A stretch of 64,000 nucleotides of DNA from assembly GCF_001261715.1 (NCBI RefSeq), contig NZ_CVRU01000148.1:3751-67750 (forward strand), read 5' to 3'. The position numbers and the translations under genes were made by a program. Positions 26,666 to 36,074 of this stretch are shown piece by piece. The stretch is from Dysgonomonas sp. HGC4 (GTDB lineage Bacteria; Bacteroidota; Bacteroidia; Bacteroidales; Dysgonomonadaceae). The notes under the pieces were generated by a model. It was not told the origin of the DNA. It was given only the letters and a program-made list of their open reading frames with translations, and searched no databases. Each line of letters starts with the position of its first letter. Positions within the stretch are counted from its first letter, which is position 1.

Positions 26666-27478
26666 TTAAAAAGCCATACTTGGAGACATAAATAAAGCCC
26701 CGCTAGCTTTCTTTATTTTCGGCTTGGTCATTCCAATATAATCATTTATAAAATCACGAATAAAAATAACTCGAACCTCACTAGTTCTTGTCGAATTAGT
26801 TAAAAGACTTCCTCCATAAGGATCATAAACATACTCTGTATTATTATAGAAAAATTTGAGAGTCATTCTTTCAGTAGCTTCATTACCCTCAAATTTGAAT
26901 ATCCCTTCTTCTTTTTCTGATAGTTTCTGAATATTTGGATAATAAATTAAAGTTCCCTCATACTGCGAAGTATAAATAAGTTTGAAACCTCCACCTATGG
27001 GAGCCAATTTACTCTTAATTTCCTCAGTAATCTTATCAATCGCAGGCTGATCTTCAGGAGTTCCGTTCTCAGCCTCAACAGATGCTCCTTGACTTGTAAT
27101 CAGAAGAGAGACTGTTTTAATGATAACATCTACTTTTAATGTTGCCGATCGGTTTTCACTATCAATCACCGTAACCGAGGTACTTCCTTCCTTAATACCC
27201 TGAATATTAATCCTGAGTCTTATTTGTCCTGTATTTAAATCTTTATATTCATCAATTACGGCAGTTGCAATTTCTTCATTGTTAGACTTTACTGTAAATG
27301 CTCCATTAACATTACGAGTTTCAACTAAAATTGAGCCAACACTCGTTACACTTACCAAACTTACTTTTTCGGAGCCATAGAGAAACTTAATATCAGTATC
27401 TTCGTCATCGTCACTACAGGATGCAAAGCCAATAAAACACAGAGAGGCAATAAATAAATAGAGGAATTTGTTTTTCAT
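26666..27478 (-). CDS. Lipoprotein with a Big-like domain, PUL-associated
   Basis: 270 residues with a lipobox at Cys21 (FASC) followed by an acidic tether (SDDDEDTD), the mark of surface-exposed Bacteroidetes lipoproteins. Residues about 35-125 read as an Ig/Big-like repeat (ITVTS-like, EGSTSVTVIDSENRSATLKV). The C-terminal 120 residues have no family I recognise. It lies between the GH3 gene and the HTCS gene with its own TACATTTG box at 27521-27528. A surface glycan-binding role is a reasonable inference from location only. Confidence 0.8.
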   Translation of the reverse strand: MKNKFLYLFIASLCFIGFASCSDDDEDTDIKFLYGSEKVSLVSVTSVGSILVETRNVNGAFTVKSNNEEIATAVIDEYKDLNTGQIRLRINIQGIKEGSTSVTVIDSENRSATLKVDVIIKTVSLLITSQGASVEAENGTPEDQPAIDKITEEIKSKLAPIGGGFKLIYTSQYEGTLIYYPNIQKLSEKEEGIFKFEGNEATERMTLKFFYNNTEYVYDPYGGSLLTNSTRTSEVRVIFIRDFINDYIGMTKPKIKKASGALFMSPSMAF

Positions 27479-27520
27479 AGTTAATAATGTTAGTTCTTAC
27501 TTCTGTTAATAATTACAACT

Positions 27521-27528
27521 CAAATGTA
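27521..27528 (-). promoter_or_regulatory. -7 box of the PUL lipoprotein gene
   Basis: TACATTTG on the minus strand, 43 nt before the ATG at 27478. Confidence 0.5.
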
Positions 27529-27575
27529 TCACTTTTTTCCTAAAATAGGATCAAATTAATTTGAGAAGCCTATCT

Positions 27576-30500
27576 TCAGTCAATAACATCATCCTCTTTT
27601 TTGCGGTACTCATTGGGCGACATATTGAATTGAAGCTTAAAGCATCGGCTAAAATAGCGGGCTGAACTGAAACCAAATTCATCGGCAACATCACCAATCT
27701 GCAAATTGGTATTATTTCTCAACATAAAAGCAGCGCGTTTAAGCTTATAGTTCAGTATAAATTCATTAGGACCAACTCCTGTAAGAGTCTTAAACTTCGC
27801 AAATAGAGAACTACGCCCCATGGCCATTTCGCGAGCCAAGGCATTAATATCAAACTCGGTATTAGTCAGATTATCATCAATTACCTTCTCTACTTTTTTC
27901 AAGAAATTCTGATCCAACTTATTATTGGCTAAGAGTTGAATATCAACAGACTCCTGCTTTCTGAATGTTTCTTGAAAACGTAGTCGATTCTGAATTAAAT
28001 TATTGCAACGTGTTAAAAGTATTTTCGCATTAAATGGCTTCATAATATAATCGTCCGCTCCTTTTTGCAAACCCTCTAGATTCTGTTCATCCGAAGTTTT
28101 TGCAGTCAATAAAACTACGGGAATATGGCTTGTGTTGATATTATTCTTTATCCGCATACACAACTCAGTCCCATCCATTTCGGGCATCATTATATCACTC
28201 AATATAATGTCGGGCATGTTGTCTTGAGCCTTCTGCAAGCCCTCTTTACCATTATAAGCAATCATCACATTATAGAAAGGAGAAAATATTGATTCTAATA
28301 ATTCTGATAATTCTTCGTTATCTTCAACTATCAGAATTGTGTAGAGCCTAGCCACAGGAACATCATTTACTAATGAATCACCCTCAGAATCGTTCCCTAG
28401 GAAATCTAAGGTAGGCAATGTATCCTCTTTTACAGCCTCATAACCATCGCGTATTATCTTAACGTTAGTGTCCTTCTGAAAATGCTCAACTCCTTTTTTC
28501 AGTATTACAATAAATATACTTCCATAATCGGGCTTACTTTCAACCAGCATTTCGCCATGATGAAACTCTACAATTTCTTTACAGATAGCCAAGCCCATTC
28601 CCGTTGTAAGGTAAGGGTCTTCTGCTTTTACATTATTACTTGCCTGATAAAATTGTTCGAATATATTTTTTATATCAGCCTTGTCGATACCTACACCATT
28701 ATCAATAACCTTTACAGTTATCTCATCAGCACCTTCAAGTACAATTAACTCTATGCACCCCTTTGCAGGTGTATAGCTAAAAGCATTTGACAAAAGATTA
28801 TAAAATACCTTTTGCAATTGCTCGGGATCAAACCAACAAAACAGAGTTTCTGACGAAGATTCGAAATTATATTTAATCTCTTTAGATTGTGCTTTCTCTT
28901 TAAATGATGAGTAAATATCCTTGAGAATAGGTATAAGATCGGCATGATAAATATGAAGCTGAGTTCTCACATCCTCCATCTTTTGAAAATCGAGAATCTC
29001 GTTTACCAGATTTCTCATTCGGTACGAATTCTTATATATTTTCTGAATTCGATCCGACACCGATTTCGATAATGTATCACTCTGAAGAAGCAATTCAATC
29101 TGTGTAATAATAAGCGTTAATGGTGTGCGGAATTCATGACTTATTTTGGTAAAGAATGAAAGCTTCGCCTTATTAAGCGTTGTTATATATTGCTTTTCTT
29201 TTCTCTCATACTGTAACGACGCTTCGAGCCTTATCTGTCTTTGTCTAAAATAGATGAAGCCATACAACAAGAGTCCGAAAATGAACAGATATACTATCCA
29301 CGCAAAAGGCGTTGCATAAAAGGGAGCATTCACAATAATCTCTAATTGAATTTCATCCGAAAGACTATTTAGAGTGCTATAAGCATTTTGAGTCCTTACC
29401 CGTAGAATATACTTGCCCGGTGTTAAATGCGTATAAACAAGGGATGCTTTATTTGTGGGAATCCAATGATCGTCAAGCCCATCTAATTTATACTCATACA
29501 AGCGAGGGTTATACGAGCTTGCATAATCATTATCGGCAAACGTAATCGTCAGATTATTTTGATTATGTTTCAGCGAAATTTTAGGAGTATAAGCTAAGAT
29601 ATCTCTCAAAATGGGAGAACCGTCATCGGGTAAAACCTCCTTATTGTTGACTCCTAATTTCGAAAAATAGAGATTATAAGGGGGATCAGGAGAATATAAA
29701 TCTCTCTCAAAAAAAGAAATAAGACCTTCTGTTGTACTAACAAACACTTCTCCGTTTTTACAAACCAGTATTGAATTGCCTCTGTTGAATGAAGATATGG
29801 GTAATAATCGGCTGATACCAATTGATTTCAGCAATCCTTTATCTGGATCTAAAATAGAAAGACCTTTATCTCCAATTACAATTAAATGTCCCAATTGAGA
29901 CTCTGCTACATTGTAACAATAATTACTCAGCAGTTGTCCATTTTCGGAAGTATAGGATGTAAAAGATTCTGTCTTCGGGTTGAATCTCAATAAACCAAGC
30001 CCTAGGGTAGTAATGTATATATCGCCACTTTTCGACTCGAATAGCGTTAATGATCTCGATGTGGAAAATTTTTCTTCGAAATAATACTTTTTGATCTGAT
30101 CTTTACTGTCATTCAGATTCAAACGGGCTATATAGTTCCTAAATGTTGATATCCATAAATAACCTTTAGAGTCAATAATAAAACTTATACCCGAGTACTT
30201 TTCAAATAATTCTGGGGAGTATAGTGGTACTATTTTCCCCGTTTTAACATCCATTTTAAACAATCCATGAGTATCTTGAAAATAAAGTTCTCCTTTATAG
30301 AAAACGGTCTGCAATAGAATGGAATGATATAGACCATCTTGACTAGGTTCATTCAAAAAGTTCTTGAATTTTCCGGTCGCAATATCATAACTACTCACAC
30401 CACCCGTATGAGTACCCATATATAATTTATTGGCGATAGAATCATAGCAGATGCTTTTCAGATTATTATGATTGGGTCCATCGTCTCCATGATCGGCAGT

Positions 30501-31613
30501 AAAATACTTAAAACGACTTTTCTTCCTATCAAGCATGTTCAAACCACCACCTTCGGTACATATCCAAACATTATGATCGTTGCCCTCAACCATATTACCT
30601 ACAAATGGGTAGTTGAGCGAATTGTCGCGAAGCGGATCTACTCCGTAATATGTAAAGACATCTTTTTTAGGATTGAAGAAGTTAACTCCTCCATAGTACG
30701 ACCCAATCCAAAAAGACCCTTGTCGGTCTATTAATAAAGAAAAGATAGAAGAATGAGCGAGACTACCCGATGTATAGTTATTTGTATAAACACTAAACTC
30801 TCCCGTTTTGGGATTATATTTATTTAAACCCACAAAAGTACCAATCCATATATTACCATCCGGATCTTCCACAAATGTTCTCACCTGATTGCTGCTAATA
30901 CTATTTTCGACTTTGGGATTATGCAAAAACTCGGTAACTACTTCCTTAGCATTTATTCTATACATGCCCTCCATACGCGTACCTATCCACAGCTCATTTT
31001 GAGAACTTTCGAATATTTCCCAGATTTCCTTATCAGGAATTACACATACAGGTGTATTATCGGGTAAGAGCTTGTACAAGCCTGACAAAGTTCCTATCCA
31101 TAATTGTTGTTTATGGTCTTTGAAAATTTTAGTTATTTTATTGCTTAAGATAGGAGCCAATTTGAAACTAAAACGATTCATCTGTTCGTTCCAAGTATAT
31201 ATGGTGTCTTTTGATGCAATGTATATGGTTCCATCAATAGATGAAAGTGCAGATACTTCCAATCCACTAAATGTGGAAAACTTGTGTTGCTTGAGGTCAT
31301 ATTTCATCAAACCATTATCATTTGTCATAAAAAAGATATCACCTTCTTTATTCTCCGTAATATTGGTTATTTTTTCACCTTCAATCGTTAATCGGGATAA
31401 TGAATTGGTTCCCTTATAACTTACTACTTCCGAACCATTATAGATACTGAGCCCTTCCATCGTGCCGAACCAAATTCGTCCCAACTTATCCTGATGTATA
31501 CTCAGTACGGATAATTGAGACAAACCATCTTTAACTCCTATATGTTTAAAATATATAGGGTAAGCAAATACATAAGAAAGTATAAATAATATACAGAATA
31601 TTACTTTTTTCAT
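27576..31613 (-). CDS. Hybrid two-component system regulator (HTCS) of the PUL
   Basis: 1,345 residues in one chain. A signal peptide leads into two seven-bladed Reg_prop propellers (repeats such as RIWFGTMEGLSIYN, NIWIGTFVGLNKYN, SFWIGSYYGGVNFF), a Y_Y_Y domain (about 690-760) and one TM helix (about 770-790). In the cytosol are HisKA with KISHEFRTPLTLI, HATPase with the VIDNGVGIDK box and TGMGLAICKEI, a receiver with DIILSDIMMPEMDG, and an AraC-type HTH (FDINALAREMAMGRSSLFAKF). Such proteins bind a breakdown oligosaccharide in the periplasm and activate the adjacent susC operon. The gene has a TATCTTTG box at 31660-31667. Confidence 0.95.
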   Translation of the reverse strand: MKKVIFCILFILSYVFAYPIYFKHIGVKDGLSQLSVLSIHQDKLGRIWFGTMEGLSIYNGSEVVSYKGTNSLSRLTIEGEKITNITENKEGDIFFMTNDNGLMKYDLKQHKFSTFSGLEVSALSSIDGTIYIASKDTIYTWNEQMNRFSFKLAPILSNKITKIFKDHKQQLWIGTLSGLYKLLPDNTPVCVIPDKEIWEIFESSQNELWIGTRMEGMYRINAKEVVTEFLHNPKVENSISSNQVRTFVEDPDGNIWIGTFVGLNKYNPKTGEFSVYTNNYTSGSLAHSSIFSLLIDRQGSFWIGSYYGGVNFFNPKKDVFTYYGVDPLRDNSLNYPFVGNMVEGNDHNVWICTEGGGLNMLDRKKSRFKYFTADHGDDGPNHNNLKSICYDSIANKLYMGTHTGGVSSYDIATGKFKNFLNEPSQDGLYHSILLQTVFYKGELYFQDTHGLFKMDVKTGKIVPLYSPELFEKYSGISFIIDSKGYLWISTFRNYIARLNLNDSKDQIKKYYFEEKFSTSRSLTLFESKSGDIYITTLGLGLLRFNPKTESFTSYTSENGQLLSNYCYNVAESQLGHLIVIGDKGLSILDPDKGLLKSIGISRLLPISSFNRGNSILVCKNGEVFVSTTEGLISFFERDLYSPDPPYNLYFSKLGVNNKEVLPDDGSPILRDILAYTPKISLKHNQNNLTITFADNDYASSYNPRLYEYKLDGLDDHWIPTNKASLVYTHLTPGKYILRVRTQNAYSTLNSLSDEIQLEIIVNAPFYATPFAWIVYLFIFGLLLYGFIYFRQRQIRLEASLQYERKEKQYITTLNKAKLSFFTKISHEFRTPLTLIITQIELLLQSDTLSKSVSDRIQKIYKNSYRMRNLVNEILDFQKMEDVRTQLHIYHADLIPILKDIYSSFKEKAQSKEIKYNFESSSETLFCWFDPEQLQKVFYNLLSNAFSYTPAKGCIELIVLEGADEITVKVIDNGVGIDKADIKNIFEQFYQASNNVKAEDPYLTTGMGLAICKEIVEFHHGEMLVESKPDYGSIFIVILKKGVEHFQKDTNVKIIRDGYEAVKEDTLPTLDFLGNDSEGDSLVNDVPVARLYTILIVEDNEELSELLESIFSPFYNVMIAYNGKEGLQKAQDNMPDIILSDIMMPEMDGTELCMRIKNNINTSHIPVVLLTAKTSDEQNLEGLQKGADDYIMKPFNAKILLTRCNNLIQNRLRFQETFRKQESVDIQLLANNKLDQNFLKKVEKVIDDNLTNTEFDINALAREMAMGRSSLFAKFKTLTGVGPNEFILNYKLKRAAFMLRNNTNLQIGDVADEFGFSSARYFSRCFKLQFNMSPNEYRKKEDDVID

Positions 31614-31659
31614 GAGGCAGAACTACTGAATAAAAGCCCTAGGTATACAGGTTACAATT

Positions 31660-31667
31660 CAAAGATA
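31660..31667 (-). promoter_or_regulatory. -7 box of the HTCS gene
   Basis: TATCTTTG on the minus strand, 47 nt before the ATG. Confidence 0.55.
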
Positions 31668-31783
31668 AGATTTTGTTTATAACTTGTTTCTTTTTGATCG
31701 TTTTTTCATGACGAAAGGGGAAGCTATTGCCTCCTCTTTCGTTATATTTTCTTTTTTATTCCTCTAGTGTTTTATGGATGTGT

Positions 31784-32596
31784 TTACCATCCTTTAGTTG
31801 CTCCGCCTTTAAATTCGCGATCGGCTGTTTCTGCAACCTCATCCGATTGAAAAGCCTTTACAAATCGCTTCACTCTGTCATCGTCCTTATTATCTTCTCT
31901 TGATACTATCACATTCACATAAGGCGAGTCTTTCTCTTCTACAAAAATTCCATCTTTCAAAGTGAGTCCCACACCCGCGGCAAATGTATTATTTATGATG
32001 GCTATTATTACTTTATCATCATCCAGAACCCGAGGTAGTTGAGGAGCTTCTAATTCCACTATTTTAAAATTTCGGGGATTCTCTATTATATCTGTCACTT
32101 TGGGTATGAAGCCAACATTGTCGCGAAGCTTTATTAGACCTTGCTTTTGCATCAAGAGGAGTGCACGACCGCCATTTGTCAGATCGTTAGGTATTACAAT
32201 CGTACTTCCATCCTTTAGTTCATCCAACGATTTTATTTTCTTCGAATATCCCACCAGAGGATACACAAAAGCATTGCCTACAACTGCAAGTTTATAACCT
32301 CGCTCCTTCATTTGGTTTTCGAGATACGGTACATGTTGAAATACATTCGCGTCAATATCCCCCTGATCGAGCAGTGTATTAGGCACAACATAATCGGTTA
32401 GAGTAACCAAATCAACATCCAGATTGTATTTTTCTTTGGCCACTTTCTGAGCCGTTTTTGCTACAATATATTCGGGTCCCAAAACAACTGCCACTCGAAT
32501 ATAGTTGGGATCGTTCTTTCGTCTTCGTCCACAAGAACTAAACAGAATAATACCTGCTAAGCACATAGCAAGTATCGAAAACATTTTTAATCTCAT
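31784..32596 (-). CDS. metQ: MetQ methionine-binding lipoprotein
   Basis: 270 residues with lipobox Cys22 (LFSSC). NlpA/MetQ family motifs are IRVAVVLGPEYIV, NTLLDQGDIDANVFQHVPYL, AVVGNAFVYPLVGYSKKIKS, GSTIVIPNDLTNGGRALLLMQ and the IAIINNTFAAGVG segment. It captures D/L-methionine and delivers it to MetNI. It is the last gene of metN-metI-metQ, 33 nt after metI. Confidence 0.95.
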   Translation of the reverse strand: MRLKMFSILAMCLAGIILFSSCGRRRKNDPNYIRVAVVLGPEYIVAKTAQKVAKEKYNLDVDLVTLTDYVVPNTLLDQGDIDANVFQHVPYLENQMKERGYKLAVVGNAFVYPLVGYSKKIKSLDELKDGSTIVIPNDLTNGGRALLLMQKQGLIKLRDNVGFIPKVTDIIENPRNFKIVELEAPQLPRVLDDDKVIIAIINNTFAAGVGLTLKDGIFVEEKDSPYVNVIVSREDNKDDDRVKRFVKAFQSDEVAETADREFKGGATKGW

Positions 32597-32629
32597 CTAA
32601 ATATTTTTAGTTATTTCAAAATCGCCCCC

Positions 32630-33283
32630 TTATCGGTGGTCTACCTTTTTTGAAATAAAATTTCCTAAAGTCTGAATAATAAATACCAATACAACCAAAA
32701 GCACCAATACTACATTCATAACCGTAGTATCATAACCTACATAACCATATTGATAACCAACCTGACCTAAGCCTCCTGCACCTACTGCACCACCCATTGC
32801 TGAATATCCTACAAGAGTAATTAGAGTAATAGATGCACAATTGATGAGCGAAGGCATCGCCTCAGGTAATAATACTTTCCGTATGATTTGAAAAGGAGTA
32901 GCTCCCATTGCACGCGATGCTTCCACCAACCCCGAAGGTACTTCGAGCAGACTATTTTCAACCATACGGGCTATAAATGGGGCTGCACCAATACTTAGAG
33001 GAACTAATGCGGCTTCTACTCCGATAGAAGTTCCTACAATCAGACGGGTAAAGGGAATCATCCAAACAATAAGTATAATAAATGGTATGGCTCTGAATAT
33101 ATTTACAAAGAATGCCAAAGTCTTATTTACGGACTTATTGTCTCTTATTTGTCCTTTACTTGTTATAAAAAGCGAGACTCCAATAGGTAATCCCAATACA
33201 AAACCCAAGAAACCAGAAACAAAAGTCATGACAATTGTTTCCCAAGTTCCTTTTATTAATATCTCTATCATCGAATCAGACAT
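32630..33283 (-). CDS. metI: MetI methionine ABC permease
   Basis: 217 residues with five or so transmembrane helices and the BPD_transp_1 EAA loop [25 protein letters not shown], which docks on MetN. The N-terminus [26 protein letters not shown] is characteristic of MetI. The start codon overlaps the metN stop by 8 nt, showing translational coupling. Confidence 0.95.
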   Translation of the reverse strand: MSDSMIEILIKGTWETIVMTFVSGFLGFVLGLPIGVSLFITSKGQIRDNKSVNKTLAFFVNIFRAIPFIILIVWMIPFTRLIVGTSIGVEAALVPLSIGAAPFIARMVENSLLEVPSGLVEASRAMGATPFQIIRKVLLPEAMPSLINCASITLITLVGYSAMGGAVGAGGLGQVGYQYGYVGYDTTVMNVVLVLLVVLVFIIQTLGNFISKKVDHR

Positions 33284-34307
33284 AGCCTAATACCTCCACT
33301 TTAATATTCTTACTTTTCAAAAATTCTATTGCCCGATTCTCATTTTCGGCGGAACTGATAAATTCTACAAGCATTACTCCAAATTTCATGCCTCCTACAT
33401 AATCCATACGGGCATTAATTATATTACTGTCTATTTCGAACAGGCGTGCTACTTCCGATAATACAGGTGCATCTACCGATTGCCCTGTTATTTCGAGCTG
33501 CAATAAAGGATGTTTTCCTGCTTGAGGCAAAGCAACCAGATTTTCCTGATAATCGTCTGGTATCTCCATATGCAGAGAAGATGCAATAAATCGTTTGGTT
33601 AGAGCTGCTTTTGGATGCGAAAAAATATCGGCAACCGTTCCCTGCTCTATCAATTGTCCATCGCTGATAACAGCAACTTCATCACAGATTTCTTTTACCA
33701 CATCCATTTCGTGAGTGATAAGAAGAATAGTAATATCCAAACGCTTATTTATCTCTTTCAGTAACGATAATATAGAGCGAGTAGTTGCAGGGTCAAGAGC
33801 ACTTGTTGCCTCATCGCACAACAAGACCTTAGGATTACTTGCCAAAGTTCGAGCAATGGCTACACGCTGTTTCTGACCTCCCGATAGTTTAGAGGGATAA
33901 TCGTTCGCCTTTTCTTCCAATCCTACTAAGTTAAGCAGTTCCTTTACACGTGTAATTATCTCCGATTTTGGAGTTTTATCTAATTCTAACGGAAAAGCAA
34001 TATTGTCGAATACTGTTCGCGACGACAGTAGGTTGAAATGCTGAAATATCATTCCGATATTCCGTCTTGCTTTTGCCAACTGCGATTCCGACATTCGAGT
34101 CAGATTTTGTCCATCCACATACACTTCACCCGAACTCGGACGCTCCAACAGATTCGCACAACGGATAAGCGTGCTTTTGCCCGCTCCCGATTCACCTATC
34201 ACTCCTACAATCTTACCCTTAGGTACATAAAGCGAAACACCCGAAAGTGCTGTTGTGGTGCGGTCTTTTTGTTTAAATACCTTTGTTATATCTTTTAGCT
34301 CTATCAT
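33276..34307 (-). CDS. metN: MetN methionine ABC ATPase
   Basis: 343 residues from the ATG at 34307, the usual MetN length; the longer reading frame to 34427 lacks support. Walker [10 protein letters not shown], signature [15 protein letters not shown], Walker [13 protein letters not shown] and the H-loop ITHEMDVV are all present. The C-terminal 80 residues form the NIL domain ([20 protein letters not shown]), which binds methionine and shuts the transporter down when cytosolic methionine is high. No SAM riboswitch is visible upstream. Confidence 0.95.
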   Translation of the reverse strand: MIELKDITKVFKQKDRTTTALSGVSLYVPKGKIVGVIGESGAGKSTLIRCANLLERPSSGEVYVDGQNLTRMSESQLAKARRNIGMIFQHFNLLSSRTVFDNIAFPLELDKTPKSEIITRVKELLNLVGLEEKANDYPSKLSGGQKQRVAIARTLASNPKVLLCDEATSALDPATTRSILSLLKEINKRLDITILLITHEMDVVKEICDEVAVISDGQLIEQGTVADIFSHPKAALTKRFIASSLHMEIPDDYQENLVALPQAGKHPLLQLEITGQSVDAPVLSEVARLFEIDSNIINARMDYVGGMKFGVMLVEFISSAENENRAIEFLKSKNIKVEVLGYV

Positions 34308-34361
34308 TGGGCTAATTATTTTTCTATCTATTTGAATAACAAAGTAACAAAAAATTATCAA

Positions 34362-34372
34362 GGTCACCGACC
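34362..34372 (+). repeat. Dispersed palindrome GGTC-N3-GACC (copy)
   Basis: GGTCACCGACC is followed by TATTTATTATTTTT and then a GTCATTATTGAC hairpin. It sits upstream of metN, which reads the other way. Confidence 0.6.
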
Positions 34373-34432
34373 TATTTATTATTTTTACGGTCATTATTGA
34401 CGAAGACGTTATGCTTAACGTTTTCATTTAAA

Positions 34433-34442
34433 GTCGCAGACC
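34433..34442 (+). repeat. Dispersed palindrome GTC-N3-GAC (copy)
   Basis: GTCGCAGACC is followed by TTTTTATTGCTTTG and a second hairpin (CATAATAAC paired with GTTGTTATG, 34461-34483 with one G-U). It lies 70 nt from the previous copy, making a tandem pair between metN and the SGNH gene. Confidence 0.6.
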
Positions 34443-34549
34443 TTTTTATTGCTTTGTAGGCATAATAACGACAAGTTGTTATGGTAATAAAATATCAGTT
34501 TAGAAATTTAGCGTTATCTAGTATCATATTTCACAGAACCTTAAACATC

Positions 34550-35194
34550 ATGAAAAAACATCTTGTATCATTTCTTTTCTTATTTATTATTCTCGGAACA
34601 AGTGCTTCTGCACAAATAAAAGTAGCTTGTATAGGCAACAGCATTACATTCGGGTCGGGCGTGAAAGATAGAGCCCAAAACAGCTATCCTTCGGTATTGG
34701 GACAAATGCTAGGTAACGAATACGAAGTCCAAAACTTTGGCATTAGTGCACGAACAGCACTCAACAAAGGAGATCATCCTTATATGCAGGAACAAAAATT
34801 CAGAGATGCACTAGCATACAATCCTGATATTTTTGTCATTAAACTGGGGACTAATGATTCTAAACCTCAAAACTGGATCTACAAAGATGAATACAAAAAT
34901 GATCTAACAACAATGGTTAAAGCCTTTCAGCAATTGCCATCACAACCTCAAATATATCTATGCTATCCGGCTAAGGCATACACTACTCAATGGGGTATTA
35001 ATGATAGCATTATTGTGAACTATATAATCCCTTTCATTACCGAAGTTGCTGAGGAATGTAATACTAAAATCATAAATCTGCACACGCCGACAAGCAATAT
35101 GAAAGAAAATTTCCCCGATCAGATACATCCTAACGAAGTAGGCACACGTGTTTTAGCTAAAGAAGTATATTATGCTATAACAAGAAAAGATTGA
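34550..35194 (+). CDS. SGNH/GDSL-family esterase, secreted (first of tandem pair)
   Basis: 214 residues from the ATG at 34550, chosen because it starts a clean signal peptide (MKKHLVSFLF to SASAQ); a frame extension upstream lacks this. SGNH blocks: block I reads IGNSITFGSG (GNS instead of GDS, nucleophile Ser kept), block III LGTNDSKP and block V DQIHPN with the catalytic Asp and His. It should remove acyl, probably acetyl, groups from a carbohydrate in the periplasm. It is about half identical to the lipoprotein copy 62 nt downstream. Confidence 0.88.
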   Translation: MKKHLVSFLFLFIILGTSASAQIKVACIGNSITFGSGVKDRAQNSYPSVLGQMLGNEYEVQNFGISARTALNKGDHPYMQEQKFRDALAYNPDIFVIKLGTNDSKPQNWIYKDEYKNDLTTMVKAFQQLPSQPQIYLCYPAKAYTTQWGINDSIIVNYIIPFITEVAEECNTKIINLHTPTSNMKENFPDQIHPNEVGTRVLAKEVYYAITRKD

Positions 35195-35256
35195 GTAAAG
35201 CGCACTTTATTTCCTTAAGTTTGTTCTAAGAGGAGAAACCAATCACTTATTTAGAA

Positions 35257-35916
35257 ATGAGAAAGCTTTTGTATCTACTTGTTTTATCAACAATCTTCAC
35301 AATAGGCTGTTCCGAAAAACCTCAGATAAAAATAGCCTGTGTTGGTGATAGCCTCACTTATGGATTAGGGGTTGAAGATATTACAAAAGACAGCTACCCC
35401 GCTATATTAGGACAAATGATGGGAGACGCTTACCGCGTTCGCAACTTCGGATCCAATCGAAGAGCAGTAATAAACAAGGCAGACTACCCCTATATAAATG
35501 AGAAGATCTACAATGAGGCTCTGAAATTCGACCCCGACATTGTCGTCATTATGCTTGGAACAAATGATACAAAACCCAATAATTGGCTATACAAGGATGA
35601 TTACAAAAAGGATATGGAATCGTTAGTAGAATCATTTCAAAAGCTATCTTCTCACCCTCAGATATATCTTTGTTATCCACTAAAACCCCATACTGACCCA
35701 AAAGGGCATCGAGGTATTAGTGATAGTATCATTGTATCCTATATTATACCTTATATTAACGAAGTAGCTCAAGAGTATAATCTTAAAGTTATCGATACTT
35801 ATACTCCACTGAGCAACAGCCCACAACTATTCCCCGACTCTGTGCATCCCAATAAAGAAGGGAACAAAGTTTTAGCAGAGGTAATCTATAAAAGAATTGC
35901 AAAGAATAAGAATTAA
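35257..35916 (+). CDS. SGNH/GDSL-family esterase lipoprotein (second of tandem pair)
   Basis: 219 residues with lipobox Cys18 (TIGC). Block I is VGDSLTYGLG, block III LGTNDTKPNNW, block V DSVHPN. It is a tandem duplicate of the preceding gene; the main differences are a lipoprotein instead of a soluble signal peptide, GDS instead of GNS, and a short insert (HTDPKGHRG) before the last strand. The two enzymes may thus act at different places on similar acylated sugars. Confidence 0.88.
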   Translation: MRKLLYLLVLSTIFTIGCSEKPQIKIACVGDSLTYGLGVEDITKDSYPAILGQMMGDAYRVRNFGSNRRAVINKADYPYINEKIYNEALKFDPDIVVIMLGTNDTKPNNWLYKDDYKKDMESLVESFQKLSSHPQIYLCYPLKPHTDPKGHRGISDSIIVSYIIPYINEVAQEYNLKVIDTYTPLSNSPQLFPDSVHPNKEGNKVLAEVIYKRIAKNKN

Positions 35917-36017
35917 TCAGTAAATGTATTCTACTTCAAAGGCTATTGTCACTGCAAATAATACACATCATCACCTTATTATTGAATTACTGTTTCTCTA
36001 TTTAAAAAAGAAAAGTG

Positions 36018-36025
36018 TATTTTTG
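36018..36025 (+). promoter_or_regulatory. -7 box of pheS
   Basis: TATTTTTG, 49 nt before the ATG, with only a weak TGTTTC near the -33 position. Confidence 0.45.
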
Positions 36026-36074
36026 TAATTAAGTTCTAATTATAGCAATAAAAAGAAGACTAAGTTTTAATCTG

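Noticed and set aside
34308-34427. N-terminal 40-residue extension of MetN
   Set aside because: It would run over the palindrome at 34362 and has no MetN similarity; the ATG at 34307 gives the standard length.
34308-34549. SAM or methionine riboswitch before metN
   Set aside because: No SAM-I or SAM-II core found on the minus strand; the structures here are the dispersed palindromes.
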